Assembly (NCBI RefSeq): GCF_014843845.1
Contig: NZ_JHQS01000060.1
Coordinates: forward strand, 186,001-250,000
Reading direction: 5' to 3'
Origin: Mesorhizobium amorphae
GTDB lineage: Bacteria; Pseudomonadota; Alphaproteobacteria; Rhizobiales; Rhizobiaceae
Length of the DNA stretch: 64,000 bases
Position numbers and translations under genes: made by a program. A model generated the notes under the pieces. That model saw only the letters and a list, made by a program, of their open reading frames with translations. It ran no database searches and had not been told where the DNA came from. Each line of letters begins with the position of its first letter. Within the stretch, counting starts at the first letter, position 1. Below are positions 37,825 to 45,835 of the stretch, one piece after another.

Positions 37825-39015
37825 TCAGTGCTTGCGCGAAAGCTGCTTCGTCGCGGCCTCGAGCCCGGCCAGCGTCAGCGGGAACATGCGGCCGCCGAAG
37901 ATGTCGCGGATGATAGTGATCGAATGGGTAAAACCCCAGTTCTTCTGGTTTTCCGGGTTGAGCCAGACGGCATTCGGCCATTGCTGCAGCAGGCGGGCCA
38001 GCCAGACGACGCCGGCCTCCGGATTCCAGTGCTCGACCGAGCCGCCGGGGTGTGCGATCTCGTAGGGGCTCATCGAGGCGTCGCCGACTATAATCACCTT
38101 GTAGTCCGGCCCGTATTTGTGGAGCAGGTCGAAGGTCGGGATCGTCTCGGCGAGACGGCGGCGATTGTCCCGCCAAACGCCTTCGTAGAGGCAGTTGTGG
38201 AAGTAAAAATATTCGAGCTGGCGGAATTCGGCGCGGGCGGCCGAAAACAGCTCCTCGACGCTTCTGATGTGGTCGTCCATCGAGCCGCCGACATCGAAGA
38301 ACATCAAGAGCTTCACCGCGTTGCGCCGCTCGGGCCGCGTCTTGACGTCGAGATAGCCGTGCTCGGCGGTGGCGTGGATGGTGCCGGGCAGATCGAACTC
38401 CTCCTCGGCACCCTCGCGCACCCAGCGGCGCAGCCGCTTCAGCGCGATCTTGATGTTGCGGGTGCCAAGTTCGACGGCGTCGTCGAAATTCCTGAACTCG
38501 CGCTTGTCCCAGACTTTGACCGCGCGGCGGTGGCGGCTTTCATGCTGGCCGATGCGCACGCCTTCGGGATTGTAGCCATAGGCGCCGAAGGGCGAGGTGC
38601 CGCCGGTGCCGATCCATTTCGAGCCACCCTGGTGCCGGCCTTGCTGCTCCTCCAGCCGCTGTTTCAGCGTTTCCATGAGCTTGTCGAAACCGCCGAGCGC
38701 CTCGACCAGTTTTTTCTCCTCGTCGGTCAGGTGCTTTTCGGCCAGCCGCCGCAACCATTCCTCGGGGATGTCTGCGATGTCGACAGCGGCGCTTCCGTCT
38801 AGCGCCTCGACGCCCTTGAAGACATGTGCAAACACCTGGTCGAAGCGGTCGATGTGGCGTTCGTCCTTCACCAAAGCGGCGCGGGCGAGGTAGTAAAAGC
38901 CCTCGACATCATAGTCGACCAGCCCGGCCTCCAGCCCCTCCAGCAGCGACAGATACTCCCGAAGCGAGACGGGAACCCGTGCAGCCTTCAGTTCGAGGAA
39001 GAAGGGGATAAACAT
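37825..39015 (-). CDS. VWA domain protein (CoxE/YehP-like), MoxR partner
   Basis: 396 residues. A helical N-terminal half is followed by a von Willebrand A domain (about 215-390) whose metal-ion motif reads FFDVGGSMDDH. The TYLF-type tail GFTHSITIIRDIFGGRMFP is typical of the CoxE-like group that works with MoxR AAA ATPases to insert cofactors or metals. A MoxR gene lies two genes upstream. The overlap of start and stop signals suggests an operon. Confidence 0.85.
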   Translation of the reverse strand: MFIPFFLELKAARVPVSLREYLSLLEGLEAGLVDYDVEGFYYLARAALVKDERHIDRFDQVFAHVFKGVEALDGSAAVDIADIPEEWLRRLAEKHLTDEEKKLVEALGGFDKLMETLKQRLEEQQGRHQGGSKWIGTGGTSPFGAYGYNPEGVRIGQHESRHRRAVKVWDKREFRNFDDAVELGTRNIKIALKRLRRWVREGAEEEFDLPGTIHATAEHGYLDVKTRPERRNAVKLLMFFDVGGSMDDHIRSVEELFSAARAEFRQLEYFYFHNCLYEGVWRDNRRRLAETIPTFDLLHKYGPDYKVIIVGDASMSPYEIAHPGGSVEHWNPEAGVVWLARLLQQWPNAVWLNPENQKNWGFTHSITIIRDIFGGRMFPLTLAGLEAATKQLSRKH

Positions 39016-39023
39016 GGCGCTAT

Positions 39024-39470
39024 CTACAGCAGATCATACTCGATGAATCCCGTCCGCCGCGCCACATGGTCGTAGAGCTTGCGCGCGGTGGCGTTGGTCT
39101 CGTGGGTCATCCAGTAGACGTTCTTGACGCCGATCTTGCCGGCCTCCTGCTTCACCGCTTCGATGAGCGCGGCACCCACGCCCTTGCCGCGCACCTCCGG
39201 GTCGGCGAACAGGTCCTGCAGATAGCAATTGTTTTTTTCCGACCAGCAGGACCGGTGGTAGAGATAGTGCGTCAGGCCAACCGCCTTGCCGTCGAGGGTG
39301 GCGATGAAACCCTTCGGCTCGAACTCGCCTGCCGTGAACAGCCGCTTCCAGGTGCCGGTGTAGACCTCCTCTGGGAGCTTGGTTTCGTAAAAGGTGAGAT
39401 AGGCCGTCCACAGGCGCTGCCAGTCGGCACGGTCGGACTGCGCCAAGGGGCGGATGGTGATCTCGGTCAT
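39024..39470 (-). CDS. GNAT family N-acetyltransferase
   Basis: 148 residues. The acetyl-CoA loop is LFADPEVRGKGVGAALIEAV and the last strand-helix is VYWMTHETNATARKLYDHVA, as in spermine- or aminoglycoside-type GNATs. The ATG at 39470 follows GGAGGAGAACGAA. It lies between moxR and the VWA gene, separated from moxR by a hairpin-rich 240 bp, and 8 bp from the VWA start. Substrate unknown. Confidence 0.85.
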   Translation of the reverse strand: MTEITIRPLAQSDRADWQRLWTAYLTFYETKLPEEVYTGTWKRLFTAGEFEPKGFIATLDGKAVGLTHYLYHRSCWSEKNNCYLQDLFADPEVRGKGVGAALIEAVKQEAGKIGVKNVYWMTHETNATARKLYDHVARRTGFIEYDLL

Positions 39471-39578
39471 TTCGTTCTCCTCCGAAGCTTGTGGCTTGAA
39501 GCTGCCCCGGCGCCCGGTTGGCGGCAACGGTCCAGCGAGGGGATAACCGCTGTCCGGCCGGCCCTTCGCTATGGCTCC

Positions 39579-39706
39579 CTGCCCTTCGGGCGTTCAGTCC
39601 CTTGGAAAGGTCCACTGGACCTTTCGATCCGCCCGAAGGCAGACCGGGTCTTCACCGTTCGTCGCTCGAAAAGCCAAATCGTTGGCTTTTCGTCCGCTGC
39701 GCGGAC
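39579..39706. repeat. Hairpin-rich mosaic repeat between moxR and the GNAT gene
   Basis: CTGCCCTTCGGGCG (39579-39592) pairs with CGCCCGAAGGCAG (39630-39642) and encloses a perfect 19-bp palindrome AAAGGTCCACTGGACCTTT (39606-39624). Next come AAAAGCCAA/TTGGCTTTT (39669-39690) and GTCCGC/GCGGAC (39692-39706). Four stacked hairpins in about 130 bp could attenuate or stabilise the transcript between two genes that otherwise look like one operon. Confidence 0.75.
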
Positions 39707-39711
39707 CGCTC

Positions 39712-40551
39712 CTAACCCTGCCGCCGCGCCATGAAGGCCAGGCGCTCGAACAGATGCACGTCCTGCTCGTTCTTCAGCAGCGCGCCATGCAGCTTGGGCA
39801 GGGCGTTCTTCGGATCGGCGCGCAGGTCCTCGGGCGCGATGTCGTCGGAAACCAGCAGCCGGATCCAGTCGAGCGCCTCGGAGGTCGACGGCTTCTTCTT
39901 CAGCCCCGGCACCTCGCGGATCTCATAGAACTGGGTAAGGGCGGCGCGCACCAGGCTCTGCTTGATGCCGGGATAGTGCACGTCGACGATCCTGTGCAGC
40001 GTCTCGACATCGGGGAAGCGGATGTAGTGGAAGAAGCAGCGGCGCAGGAAGGCGTCCGGCAGTTCCTTCTCGTTGTTGGAGGTGATGATGACGATTGGCC
40101 TGACCGCGGCACGGATCGTCTCGCCGGTCTCGTAGACGAAGAACTCCATCCGATCGAGTTCCTGCAGCAGGTCGTTGGGGAATTCGATGTCGGCCTTGTC
40201 GATCTCGTCGATCAACAGCACGACCTTCTTGCCGGCAGCGAAGGCCTCCCACAGCTTGCCGCGCTTGATGTAGTTCCTGATGTCGTTGAAGCGGTCGTCG
40301 CCGAGCTGGCTGTCGCGCAGCCGCGAAACGGCGTCATACTCGTAGAGGCCTTGCTGCGCCCTTGTGGTCGACTTGACGTGCCATTCGATCAACTCGAGGC
40401 CGAGCGCTGCCGCCACCTGGCGGGCAAGTTCCGTCTTGCCGGTGCCGGGCTCGCCCTTGACCAGCAATGGCCGCTCCAGCGCGATCGCGGCGTTGACGGC
40501 CACCATCAGATCCTTGTCGGCGACATAGGCCGCCGTGCCTTCGAAACGCAT
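39712..40551 (-). CDS. MoxR family AAA+ ATPase
   Basis: 279 residues. Walker A GEPGTGKT (about 34-41), Walker B VVLLIDEIDKAD, sensor 1 IVIITSNNEKELPDAFLRRC, and the arginine finger region are intact. MoxR ATPases act as chaperones with VWA proteins to mature metal enzymes or respond to stress. The ATG at 40551 with GAGGAGCAAAA upstream gives the family start MRFEGTAAYVADKDL. It leads the minus-strand row ending in msrB. Confidence 0.9.
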   Translation of the reverse strand: MRFEGTAAYVADKDLMVAVNAAIALERPLLVKGEPGTGKTELARQVAAALGLELIEWHVKSTTRAQQGLYEYDAVSRLRDSQLGDDRFNDIRNYIKRGKLWEAFAAGKKVVLLIDEIDKADIEFPNDLLQELDRMEFFVYETGETIRAAVRPIVIITSNNEKELPDAFLRRCFFHYIRFPDVETLHRIVDVHYPGIKQSLVRAALTQFYEIREVPGLKKKPSTSEALDWIRLLVSDDIAPEDLRADPKNALPKLHGALLKNEQDVHLFERLAFMARRQG

Positions 40552-40699
40552 TTTTGCTCCTCGGTTCGATCGAGCCGACCGTAAGGAGGCGGCCTGGTCG
40601 GCGCAAGGGTGGGGTGGCGGTGGCGAGGGCCTGAACCCAGCGTGGAAAGAATGTCGTCTCTCTGGCGCTTGGCCACCCATCGGCCTATATTGGGGTTGG

Positions 40700-40851
40700 C
40701 GGTCTGCGCTTCCCGGCAGGAGACACTTTTCCCCGGGGCCTTAACGATCCTTAGGGAGCTGTCCCTGGGAAGACCCGTGGGTTTTCTCACACGGCGCCCA
40801 CCTACTTTGTAGGCACCCGGGATCGACTTCTCCACCGGTTGTGTGGATCGT
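40700..40851 (+). ncRNA. ssrS: 6S RNA
   Basis: The region has the alphaproteobacterial 6S layout and lies directly upstream of the 5-formyltetrahydrofolate cyclo-ligase gene, its conserved neighbour. The ends pair as GGTCTGCGC (40701-40709) with GTGTGGATC (40841-40849), counting G-U pairs. Inside these, CCGGCAGGAGA pairs with TCTCCACCGG, and CCCGGGG near 40732 with CCCGGG near 40816, leaving the central bulge that mimics an open promoter. A TATATT at 40686-40691 could be its -10 box. 6S RNA sequesters RNA polymerase in stationary phase. The moxR-fau gap of 440 bp is mostly this RNA. Confidence 0.88.
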
Positions 40852-40904
40852 CACTCGTTGAAAAGATCATATTTGGCGGATTTTGTCGTCGCGCCGCTTT
40901 GTGC

Positions 40905-40936
40905 GGTGCTCACGAACGAAAAGTTCGCTCCGCTCC
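40905..40936. repeat. Covarying hairpin element, copy B
   Basis: GGTGCTCA, CGAAC-GAAAA-GTTCG, CTCCGCTCC: same 32-bp frame as 30859-30890 with a compensatory change in the stem. It lies between the 6S RNA and fau. Confidence 0.7.
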
Positions 40937-40991
40937 TCCAAAACGTCGCTCCTAAAACTCCATCCAAATCTGACCTTTTCTAGCGTCGCGC

Positions 40992-41573
40992 ATGACATCT
41001 TCCAAAGAACTAAAAAAACAACTGCGCAAGGAAGCTCTCGGGCGGCGCGATGCGCTCGACGAATTCTGGCGCGTGGAAATCGCGCTCGAAATGGCCGAGA
41101 CGGCACGCGACCAGTTCGCGGTCGAACCTGGCCAGATCGTCTCCGGCTTCTGGCCGATGCGTTCGGAGGTCGACGTCCGGCCGCTGATGTTCGCCTTGCG
41201 CGAGAAGGGCGCAAGGCTTTGCCTGCCTGCCATCCTAGACAAGACCACCATCGTCTTTCGCGAACTGGTACGCGGCACGCCGTTGGTCGAGATGGGCTTC
41301 GGCACAATCGGCCCGCATGAAGAGGCCGCGGTGCTCGACCCGGCCGTAATGCTGGTGCCGCTCGCCGCTTTTGACGCGCGCGGCCACCGCATCGGCTACG
41401 GCGCCGGCTATTACGACCGCGCCATCGCCAAGCTTGTCGACAAGGGGCAGCCGCCACGGCTGATCGGCATCGCCTTCGACTGCCAGGAGGTGGCACAGGT
41501 GCCGGACGAAAACCATGACGTGATCATTCCGGAAATACTCACCGAGAGCGGGCTGCGCCGGTTCGATATATGA
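40992..41573 (+). CDS. fau: 5-formyltetrahydrofolate cyclo-ligase
   Basis: 193 residues. N-terminal KKQLRKEALGRRDAL binds ATP phosphates, and the C-terminal motif RIGYGAGYYDRAIAKL is the family signature. It converts 5-formyl-THF to 5,10-methenyl-THF using ATP. The gene follows the 6S RNA, and such RNAs are often processed from or co-transcribed with it. Its last 72 bp recur in diverged form at 42115-42185, beyond a small inserted gene. Confidence 0.93.
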   Translation: MTSSKELKKQLRKEALGRRDALDEFWRVEIALEMAETARDQFAVEPGQIVSGFWPMRSEVDVRPLMFALREKGARLCLPAILDKTTIVFRELVRGTPLVEMGFGTIGPHEEAAVLDPAVMLVPLAAFDARGHRIGYGAGYYDRAIAKLVDKGQPPRLIGIAFDCQEVAQVPDENHDVIIPEILTESGLRRFDI

Positions 41574-41635
41574 TGATCTGCTTAACGCGTTTCTAAGACA
41601 CATCGGATAGTACTTCTGCAATACAATCCGATTCG

Positions 41636-42085
41636 ATGGCAGCAATAGCTATGGTCTTAATGCGTTTCCTCCTGATGCCGTTCGCCCTGATCGCGGTAGT
41701 GCTGTTTGCGATGGGATTGCACATCACCGGAACCATCCTGTATCACCAAGCCGCCTGGCATCAGACGGTCGCCACCGTGACGGATGTCGATCCCTACTTT
41801 GAAACGAAAAAAAACGGCCTCACGATAGATGGCATCAATGTCGCCGTCACCTATGTGGTTGACGACGCGCCGATGACTTGGTCCGGGAAGGGAAAGGTCA
41901 TCGGTCTTTATGCGGCGTCCATAGGCGACAAGGTAGAATTGTACTACGACCCTGCCGATCCATCGAACCTCGATACCGCCGCAATGAAGGGCTGGCGCGG
42001 TGGGCTGCTGCTCCTTGCCGCCACCGGCGGTTTCACCGCTTTCTATGTCTGGTTCTTCTGGCTACGCCGACGGAACGCGCCGTAG
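41636..42085 (+). CDS. Membrane protein with DUF3592-like domain
   Basis: 149 residues. A helix at about 8-32 and another at about 122-142 flank an extracytoplasmic beta domain (TVATVTDVDPYFETKKNGLT, VAVTYVVDDAP, GDKVELYYDPADPSN) of the DUF3592 kind. There is no good ribosome site at 41636; ATGs at 41651 or 41660 are possible. Base use is less GC-rich at its 5' side than in its neighbours. It sits between two copies of the fau 3' end, which suggests acquisition. Confidence 0.7.
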   Translation: MAAIAMVLMRFLLMPFALIAVVLFAMGLHITGTILYHQAAWHQTVATVTDVDPYFETKKNGLTIDGINVAVTYVVDDAPMTWSGKGKVIGLYAASIGDKVELYYDPADPSNLDTAAMKGWRGGLLLLAATGGFTAFYVWFFWLRRRNAP

Positions 42086-42114
42086 GCGCCGCCTGGCCCG
42101 ATCGCGTTGCGGGC

Positions 42115-42185
42115 GCACAGGTGCCGGATGCGAATCACGAGGTGATCTTCCGGAAATACTCACCGAGAGCGGGTTGCGTCGGTTC
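42115..42185 (+). pseudogene. Displaced, diverged remnant of the fau 3' end
   Basis: 71 bp align with 41493-41564 of fau, with about eight substitutions and one deleted base. The longest exact stretch is TTCCGGAAATACTCACCGAG and the bases after it. Read with the deletion repaired, it gives AQVPDANHEVI, PEILTESGLRRF and then TPQL with a stop, against DI in fau, so it looks like the tail of a different fau allele. Confidence 0.82.
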
Positions 42186-42215
42186 ACGCCGCAATTATAG
42201 ATACAGGTCAATGGA

Positions 42216-42280
42216 CGCATGATCTTTGCGGAAAGTCATGCAGCTTTTGCTTCACTGACTTTCGGTTCGGGATCACGCAT
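42216..42280. repeat. Rhizobial intergenic palindromic repeat, module B
   Basis: GCATGATC and GATCACGC at the ends, with CGGAAAGTCA and TGACTTTCGG inside, form an imperfect nested palindrome. A related piece stands next to module A near 8110-8150. It ends 2 bp before the ATG at 42283 and so makes up that gene's leader. Confidence 0.65.
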
Positions 42281-42282
42281 AG

Positions 42283-43107
42283 ATGAGACTTCTCTTCCTC
42301 GGCGACATGGTCGGCAAGACAGGACGCACGGCAGTGTGGGAACAATTGCCCGGCCTGATCGCCGACTTCAAGCTCGACTTCGTCGTCGTCAATGGCGAGA
42401 ACGCCGCCGGCGGCTTCGGCATCACCGAAGAGATCTTTCGCGAGACGATCGCGGCCGGTGCCGACGTCGTCACCACAGGCAACCATGTCTGGGACCAGCG
42501 CGACGCGCTTGTCTTCGCGCCGCGCGAAGAGCGCTTCCTGCGCCCGTCCAACTTTCCCAAGGGCACGCCGGGGCGCGGCTCCGGCGTCTACATCGCCAGG
42601 AACGGCGCGCGGGTCCTGGTCGCCAACATCATGGGCCGCGTGTTCATGCACCCCGAGTTGGACGATCCGTTCCAGGCCGGCGAGCGCGAGCTCGCGGCCT
42701 GCCCGCTCGGCGAACAGGCCGATGCGGCAGTCATCGACTTCCACGCCGAGGCGACGTCGGAAAAGATATGCTTCGCGCATTTCGTCGACGGCCGCGCCAG
42801 CCTTGTCGTCGGCACCCATACCCACCAGCCGACCGGCGACCACCAGATACTCAATGGCGGCACCGGCTATATGTCCGACGCCGGCATGTGTGGAGACTAT
42901 GATTCCTCGCTCGGCATGGACAAGGAGGAGCCGCTCAACCGCTTTCTGTCGAAAGTGCCGAAAGGTCGCTTCGAGGCGGCGAACGGGCCGGCGACGCTGT
43001 GCGGCGTCGGCATCGAGATTTCCGACCGCACCGGGCTGGCCGAGAAGATCGCGCCGTTTCGTCGCGGGCCGCGGCTCGAGGAAACCGCGCCGTCCTTCTG
43101 GTCATGA
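42283..43107 (+). CDS. YmdB family metallophosphoesterase (TIGR00282)
   Basis: 274 residues. The metal motifs LGDMVGKTGR, VNGENAAGGFG, TTGNHVWDQ and GTHTHQPTGDHQIL are all present. Homologues such as Bacillus YmdB hydrolyse 2',3'-cyclic nucleotides. The leader is a palindromic repeat, and only a weak ribosome site (CGGGAT) can be seen. The next gene, terC, is about 70 bp downstream. Confidence 0.88.
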   Translation: MRLLFLGDMVGKTGRTAVWEQLPGLIADFKLDFVVVNGENAAGGFGITEEIFRETIAAGADVVTTGNHVWDQRDALVFAPREERFLRPSNFPKGTPGRGSGVYIARNGARVLVANIMGRVFMHPELDDPFQAGERELAACPLGEQADAAVIDFHAEATSEKICFAHFVDGRASLVVGTHTHQPTGDHQILNGGTGYMSDAGMCGDYDSSLGMDKEEPLNRFLSKVPKGRFEAANGPATLCGVGIEISDRTGLAEKIAPFRRGPRLEETAPSFWS

Positions 43108-43178
43108 CATTGATATAGACGCACGCAATACCTAATTGCCGGCGACACCTGCTTCAGATCGTAGAGGGGACGACCTCC

Positions 43179-43946
43179 ATGCAGCTCATCGAATTCCTGG
43201 CACCGCATTTTGCCTTTGTCTCCGACCCGACCGCCTGGGTCGCGCTGCTGACGCTGGTGGTGCTGGAGGTCGTGCTCGGCATCGACAATCTGATCTTCAT
43301 CTCGATCCTGACCAACAAATTGCCGGAAGCGCAACGCGCCCGTGCGCGGCGGCTCGGCATCTCGGCGGCGCTGATCATGCGGCTGGTGCTGCTGGCCACC
43401 ATCTCGATCATCGTCCAGCTGACGACGCCGGTGTTCACAGCTTTAGGCCACGGCTTCTCCTGGCGCGACCTGATCCTGATCGCCGGCGGCCTGTTCCTGG
43501 TCTGGAAGGCGACCAAGGAGATCCACCACACGGTCGATCCCGATGACCACAAGGACACGATGCTCGGCGAGACGCTGCAGATTTCGCTCGCCGGCGCCAT
43601 CTTCCAGATCCTGCTGCTCGATCTCGTCTTCTCGATCGATTCGATCATCACCGCCGTCGGCATGACCGACGAGATCGCCATCATGTACATCGCCGTGATC
43701 GTGGCGGTCACCGTGATGATGCTGGCGGCCGGGCCGCTCGCCGACTTCATCGCCAAGAACCCGAGCATCGTCATGCTGGCCCTGGGCTTCCTTTTGATGA
43801 TCGGCATGACGCTGATCGCCGACGGCATGGGCTACCATGTGCCCAAGGGCTACATCTACGCCGCTATGGGTTTTTCCGCCCTTGTCGAGGGCCTCAATAT
43901 GCTGGCGCGGCGGCGGCGGAAGGCAAGGTCCGGCGGCGGGCATTGA
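43179..43946 (+). CDS. TerC family integral membrane protein
   Basis: 255 residues, seven to eight membrane segments. The paired acidic motifs LGIDNLIFISIL and LVFSIDSIITAVGM lie in membrane helices, as in TerC/Alx metal transporters. Some relatives export manganese; tellurite resistance is the historical name. The ATG has GGGGACGACC upstream. I see no riboswitch in the 71-bp leader. Confidence 0.88.
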   Translation: MQLIEFLAPHFAFVSDPTAWVALLTLVVLEVVLGIDNLIFISILTNKLPEAQRARARRLGISAALIMRLVLLATISIIVQLTTPVFTALGHGFSWRDLILIAGGLFLVWKATKEIHHTVDPDDHKDTMLGETLQISLAGAIFQILLLDLVFSIDSIITAVGMTDEIAIMYIAVIVAVTVMMLAAGPLADFIAKNPSIVMLALGFLLMIGMTLIADGMGYHVPKGYIYAAMGFSALVEGLNMLARRRRKARSGGGH

Positions 43947-43959
43947 GGCTGGCCGGCGC

Positions 43960-44427
43960 TTAGCTCGCCGGCACACCCTTCGGATGGCGATCGCCGATTA
44001 GGCCAAGCGTCAGGCCCTGTTCCAGCCACGCCTTGGCGCCGGCCAGCACGAGCGAGAAGCCGCCGGTCGAATCGATCGCCTGCTTGACCTGTTCGTCACC
44101 GCTGCCGGCGAAGCCGAAATTGCGAATATCGAGGAAGGTCGCGTTGTCCGGCATCTCGGTGAAGGTCCAGACCACCGTGGTCGGCGGGTCGCTCCACTGC
44201 ATGACGATCTTCTTGTCCTTGACGATCTCGTTGACATCGACCGCCGTCGAGACGTCGTACATGCGCCATTCCCACTGAACCGGCTTGCCTGCGTCCAGCC
44301 GGCCGCTACCATGGGTGAACCAGAATTTCGTGGTGATCGCCGGGTCGACGATCGCTTCAAACACCTCGGCAACGGGCCGCCTGATCAGCATGGCGGTTTC
44401 GGCGGTTGGCGCTTCGCGGATTTCCAT
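43960..44427 (-). CDS. SRPBCC (AHSA1-type) protein
   Basis: 155 residues of the START/Bet v1-like fold: an opening LIRRPVAEVFEAIVDPAITT, the strand KIVMQWSDPPTTVVWTF, and a C-terminal helix with FSLVLAGAKAWLEQG. The family binds hydrophobic ligands or aids Hsp90-like chaperones. It is last of four short genes read away from an ArsR gene; gaps of 28-61 bp suggest an operon. Confidence 0.82.
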   Translation of the reverse strand: MEIREAPTAETAMLIRRPVAEVFEAIVDPAITTKFWFTHGSGRLDAGKPVQWEWRMYDVSTAVDVNEIVKDKKIVMQWSDPPTTVVWTFTEMPDNATFLDIRNFGFAGSGDEQVKQAIDSTGGFSLVLAGAKAWLEQGLTLGLIGDRHPKGVPAS

Positions 44428-44454
44428 GACGATCTCCTTTCAGGGCTTTGGCGT

Positions 44455-44817
44455 TCACCAGGCGTCCGGTTCGCGCACCATGTGGATGATGCTGGCCGGA
44501 TTGGCGATCCAGAAGCCACGGAAGCCTTCGCCCAAGGGCTCGATGGCGTCACAGCGCACAATGCCGGCCTTGGCGAAATGATCCGCGGCGACCGGGAAAT
44601 CGTCGGTGAACAATTCCAGCCAGATTTCAGCCTGGCTCATCATCGGCGCTTCATCGATCCACAGGCGGTTGGGGCCGAGCTCGAAGCCGATTGCCGGCGC
44701 CTTGGCGGTGAACGGCTTCAGGCCGACGACATCGCGGTAGAAGGCGATCGTCGCCTCATACTGGTGCGGCGGTACCTTCATGGCGATGTTTACGCCGCCG
44801 GTGATTTTCGCGGTCAT
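44455..44817 (-). CDS. VOC (glyoxalase-like) family protein
   Basis: 120 residues with paired beta-alpha-beta-beta-beta modules (YEATIAFYRDVVGLKPFT, FELGPNRLWIDEAP, AEIWLELFTDDFPVAADH). The ATG at 44817 gives MTAKITGGVNIAMKV. Members include glyoxalases, dioxygenases and antibiotic-binding proteins; the metal ligands here cannot be assigned with certainty. Third gene of the ArsR-associated row. Confidence 0.8.
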   Translation of the reverse strand: MTAKITGGVNIAMKVPPHQYEATIAFYRDVVGLKPFTAKAPAIGFELGPNRLWIDEAPMMSQAEIWLELFTDDFPVAADHFAKAGIVRCDAIEPLGEGFRGFWIANPASIIHMVREPDAW

Positions 44818-44877
44818 TGCTGGCTCCACTTCCTAGGTTCAGATGTTGTCGTCATCAGCCGGCGCGGTCCGCGCTCG

Positions 44878-45270
44878 CTATGACAGGTTGACCTGCCAGG
44901 AGACACCGAATCTGTCGTTCAGCCATGCGAAACGGCGGCTGAAGCCATAATTGTCGGGCGGCATCAGGAACGCGCCGTCCTTTGCCATTGTCTCGACAAT
45001 ACGGTTCAGCTCCTCTTCCGAGGAGCAGTCGACATAAAGCGAGACCGACGGCGTGAAGGTGAAGGCATGGTGCATCGGGCTGTTGAAGACCATCACGTCC
45101 AGGCCGCCGATGGACACACGCGCCAGCTTGAGCGTTCCTTCCGGGCCATCTTCGCCTGGGCCGTAACGGGTGACGTCAAGGACACTGCTGTCGGGAATGG
45201 TCTCGCAGTAGAAGGTCATCGCCGCCTCGGCCTTGCCCTCGAACATCAGGAATGGCGTCACCTTCTTCAT
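44878..45270 (-). CDS. VOC family protein (PhnB-like)
   Basis: 130 residues: MKKVTPFLMFEGKAEAAMTF, YGPGEDGPEGTLKLARVSIG, FNSPMHHAFTFTPSVSLYVD and the closing NDRFGVSWQVNLS match PhnB/3-demethylubiquinone-methyltransferase-like VOC proteins. ATG at 45270. Its place between two SRPBCC genes suggests a shared small-molecule substrate or a shared response. Function unproved. Confidence 0.83.
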   Translation of the reverse strand: MKKVTPFLMFEGKAEAAMTFYCETIPDSSVLDVTRYGPGEDGPEGTLKLARVSIGGLDVMVFNSPMHHAFTFTPSVSLYVDCSSEEELNRIVETMAKDGAFLMPPDNYGFSRRFAWLNDRFGVSWQVNLS

Positions 45271-45299
45271 GGCAGGCCTCCGTCTCCATCCACGGTCGC

Positions 45300-45782
45300 T
45301 CAGATATTGGTTTCGTTGGCGGGTTCGCCCTTCATCTCGCTGCGGTAATAGCCATCGCGCAAATTGATGCCGTATTCGACATAGGCCTTCATGCAGGCCA
45401 GCATCTGCGACCAGCCCTCGCAATTGAGGTAGGATTTTTTCAATCCGACCTCTCCTTCACGCCAGCCGGCCTCTGCGATGGTGACGAAGGTGCCGCCATC
45501 GTCCAGCGGCTCGAAATTCATTTCGATGCGCGTCTTGTAGGCCGGCTTGCCGTCGGCGTCGGTAGCGTCCCAACGCAGCACGATGCGGCTGTCTTTCTCG
45601 ACCTCGTCGACCTCGACGGGCACCGTCTTCCACCATGTCACGGTAGTGCCCGCCACCAGCGGTGCGCTGGCGCCGCCGATGGTGGTGAAGTAGCCGCTGA
45701 GCTTGTTCGGATTGACGACCGCGTCGAAGACTTCGGCGACCGGTTTGCCGATGCGTCCGGAAACTCTGAAACCAAGAGACAT
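45300..45782 (-). CDS. SRPBCC (AHSA1-type) protein, ArsR partner
   Basis: 160 residues of the SRPBCC fold (GRIGKPVAEVFDAVVNPNKL, GGASAPLVAGTTVTWW, GWSQMLACMKAYVEYG). I prefer the ATG at 45782 with AAGGAG eight bases away over a GTG two codons earlier. It is divergent from an ArsR-type repressor, across about 50 bp containing a perfect palindrome. Such ArsR-SRPBCC pairs are common. Confidence 0.83.
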   Translation of the reverse strand: MSLGFRVSGRIGKPVAEVFDAVVNPNKLSGYFTTIGGASAPLVAGTTVTWWKTVPVEVDEVEKDSRIVLRWDATDADGKPAYKTRIEMNFEPLDDGGTFVTIAEAGWREGEVGLKKSYLNCEGWSQMLACMKAYVEYGINLRDGYYRSEMKGEPANETNI

Positions 45783-45815
45783 ATCCACAACTCCTTCCTT
45801 GCTTGTGTCAACGAT

Positions 45816-45835
45816 ATGTTATAGAAATATAACAT
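45816..45835. promoter_or_regulatory. Palindromic operator overlapping the ArsR start codon
   Basis: ATGTTATA-GAAA-TATAACAT is a perfect inverted repeat with 8-bp arms. Its right end includes the first two bases of the ArsR ATG at 45834, so a bound repressor would block both divergent units. Confidence 0.75.

Noticed and set aside
43108..43178. Manganese (yybP-ykoY) riboswitch before terC
   Set aside because: The 71-bp leader is too short and lacks the conserved internal loops.
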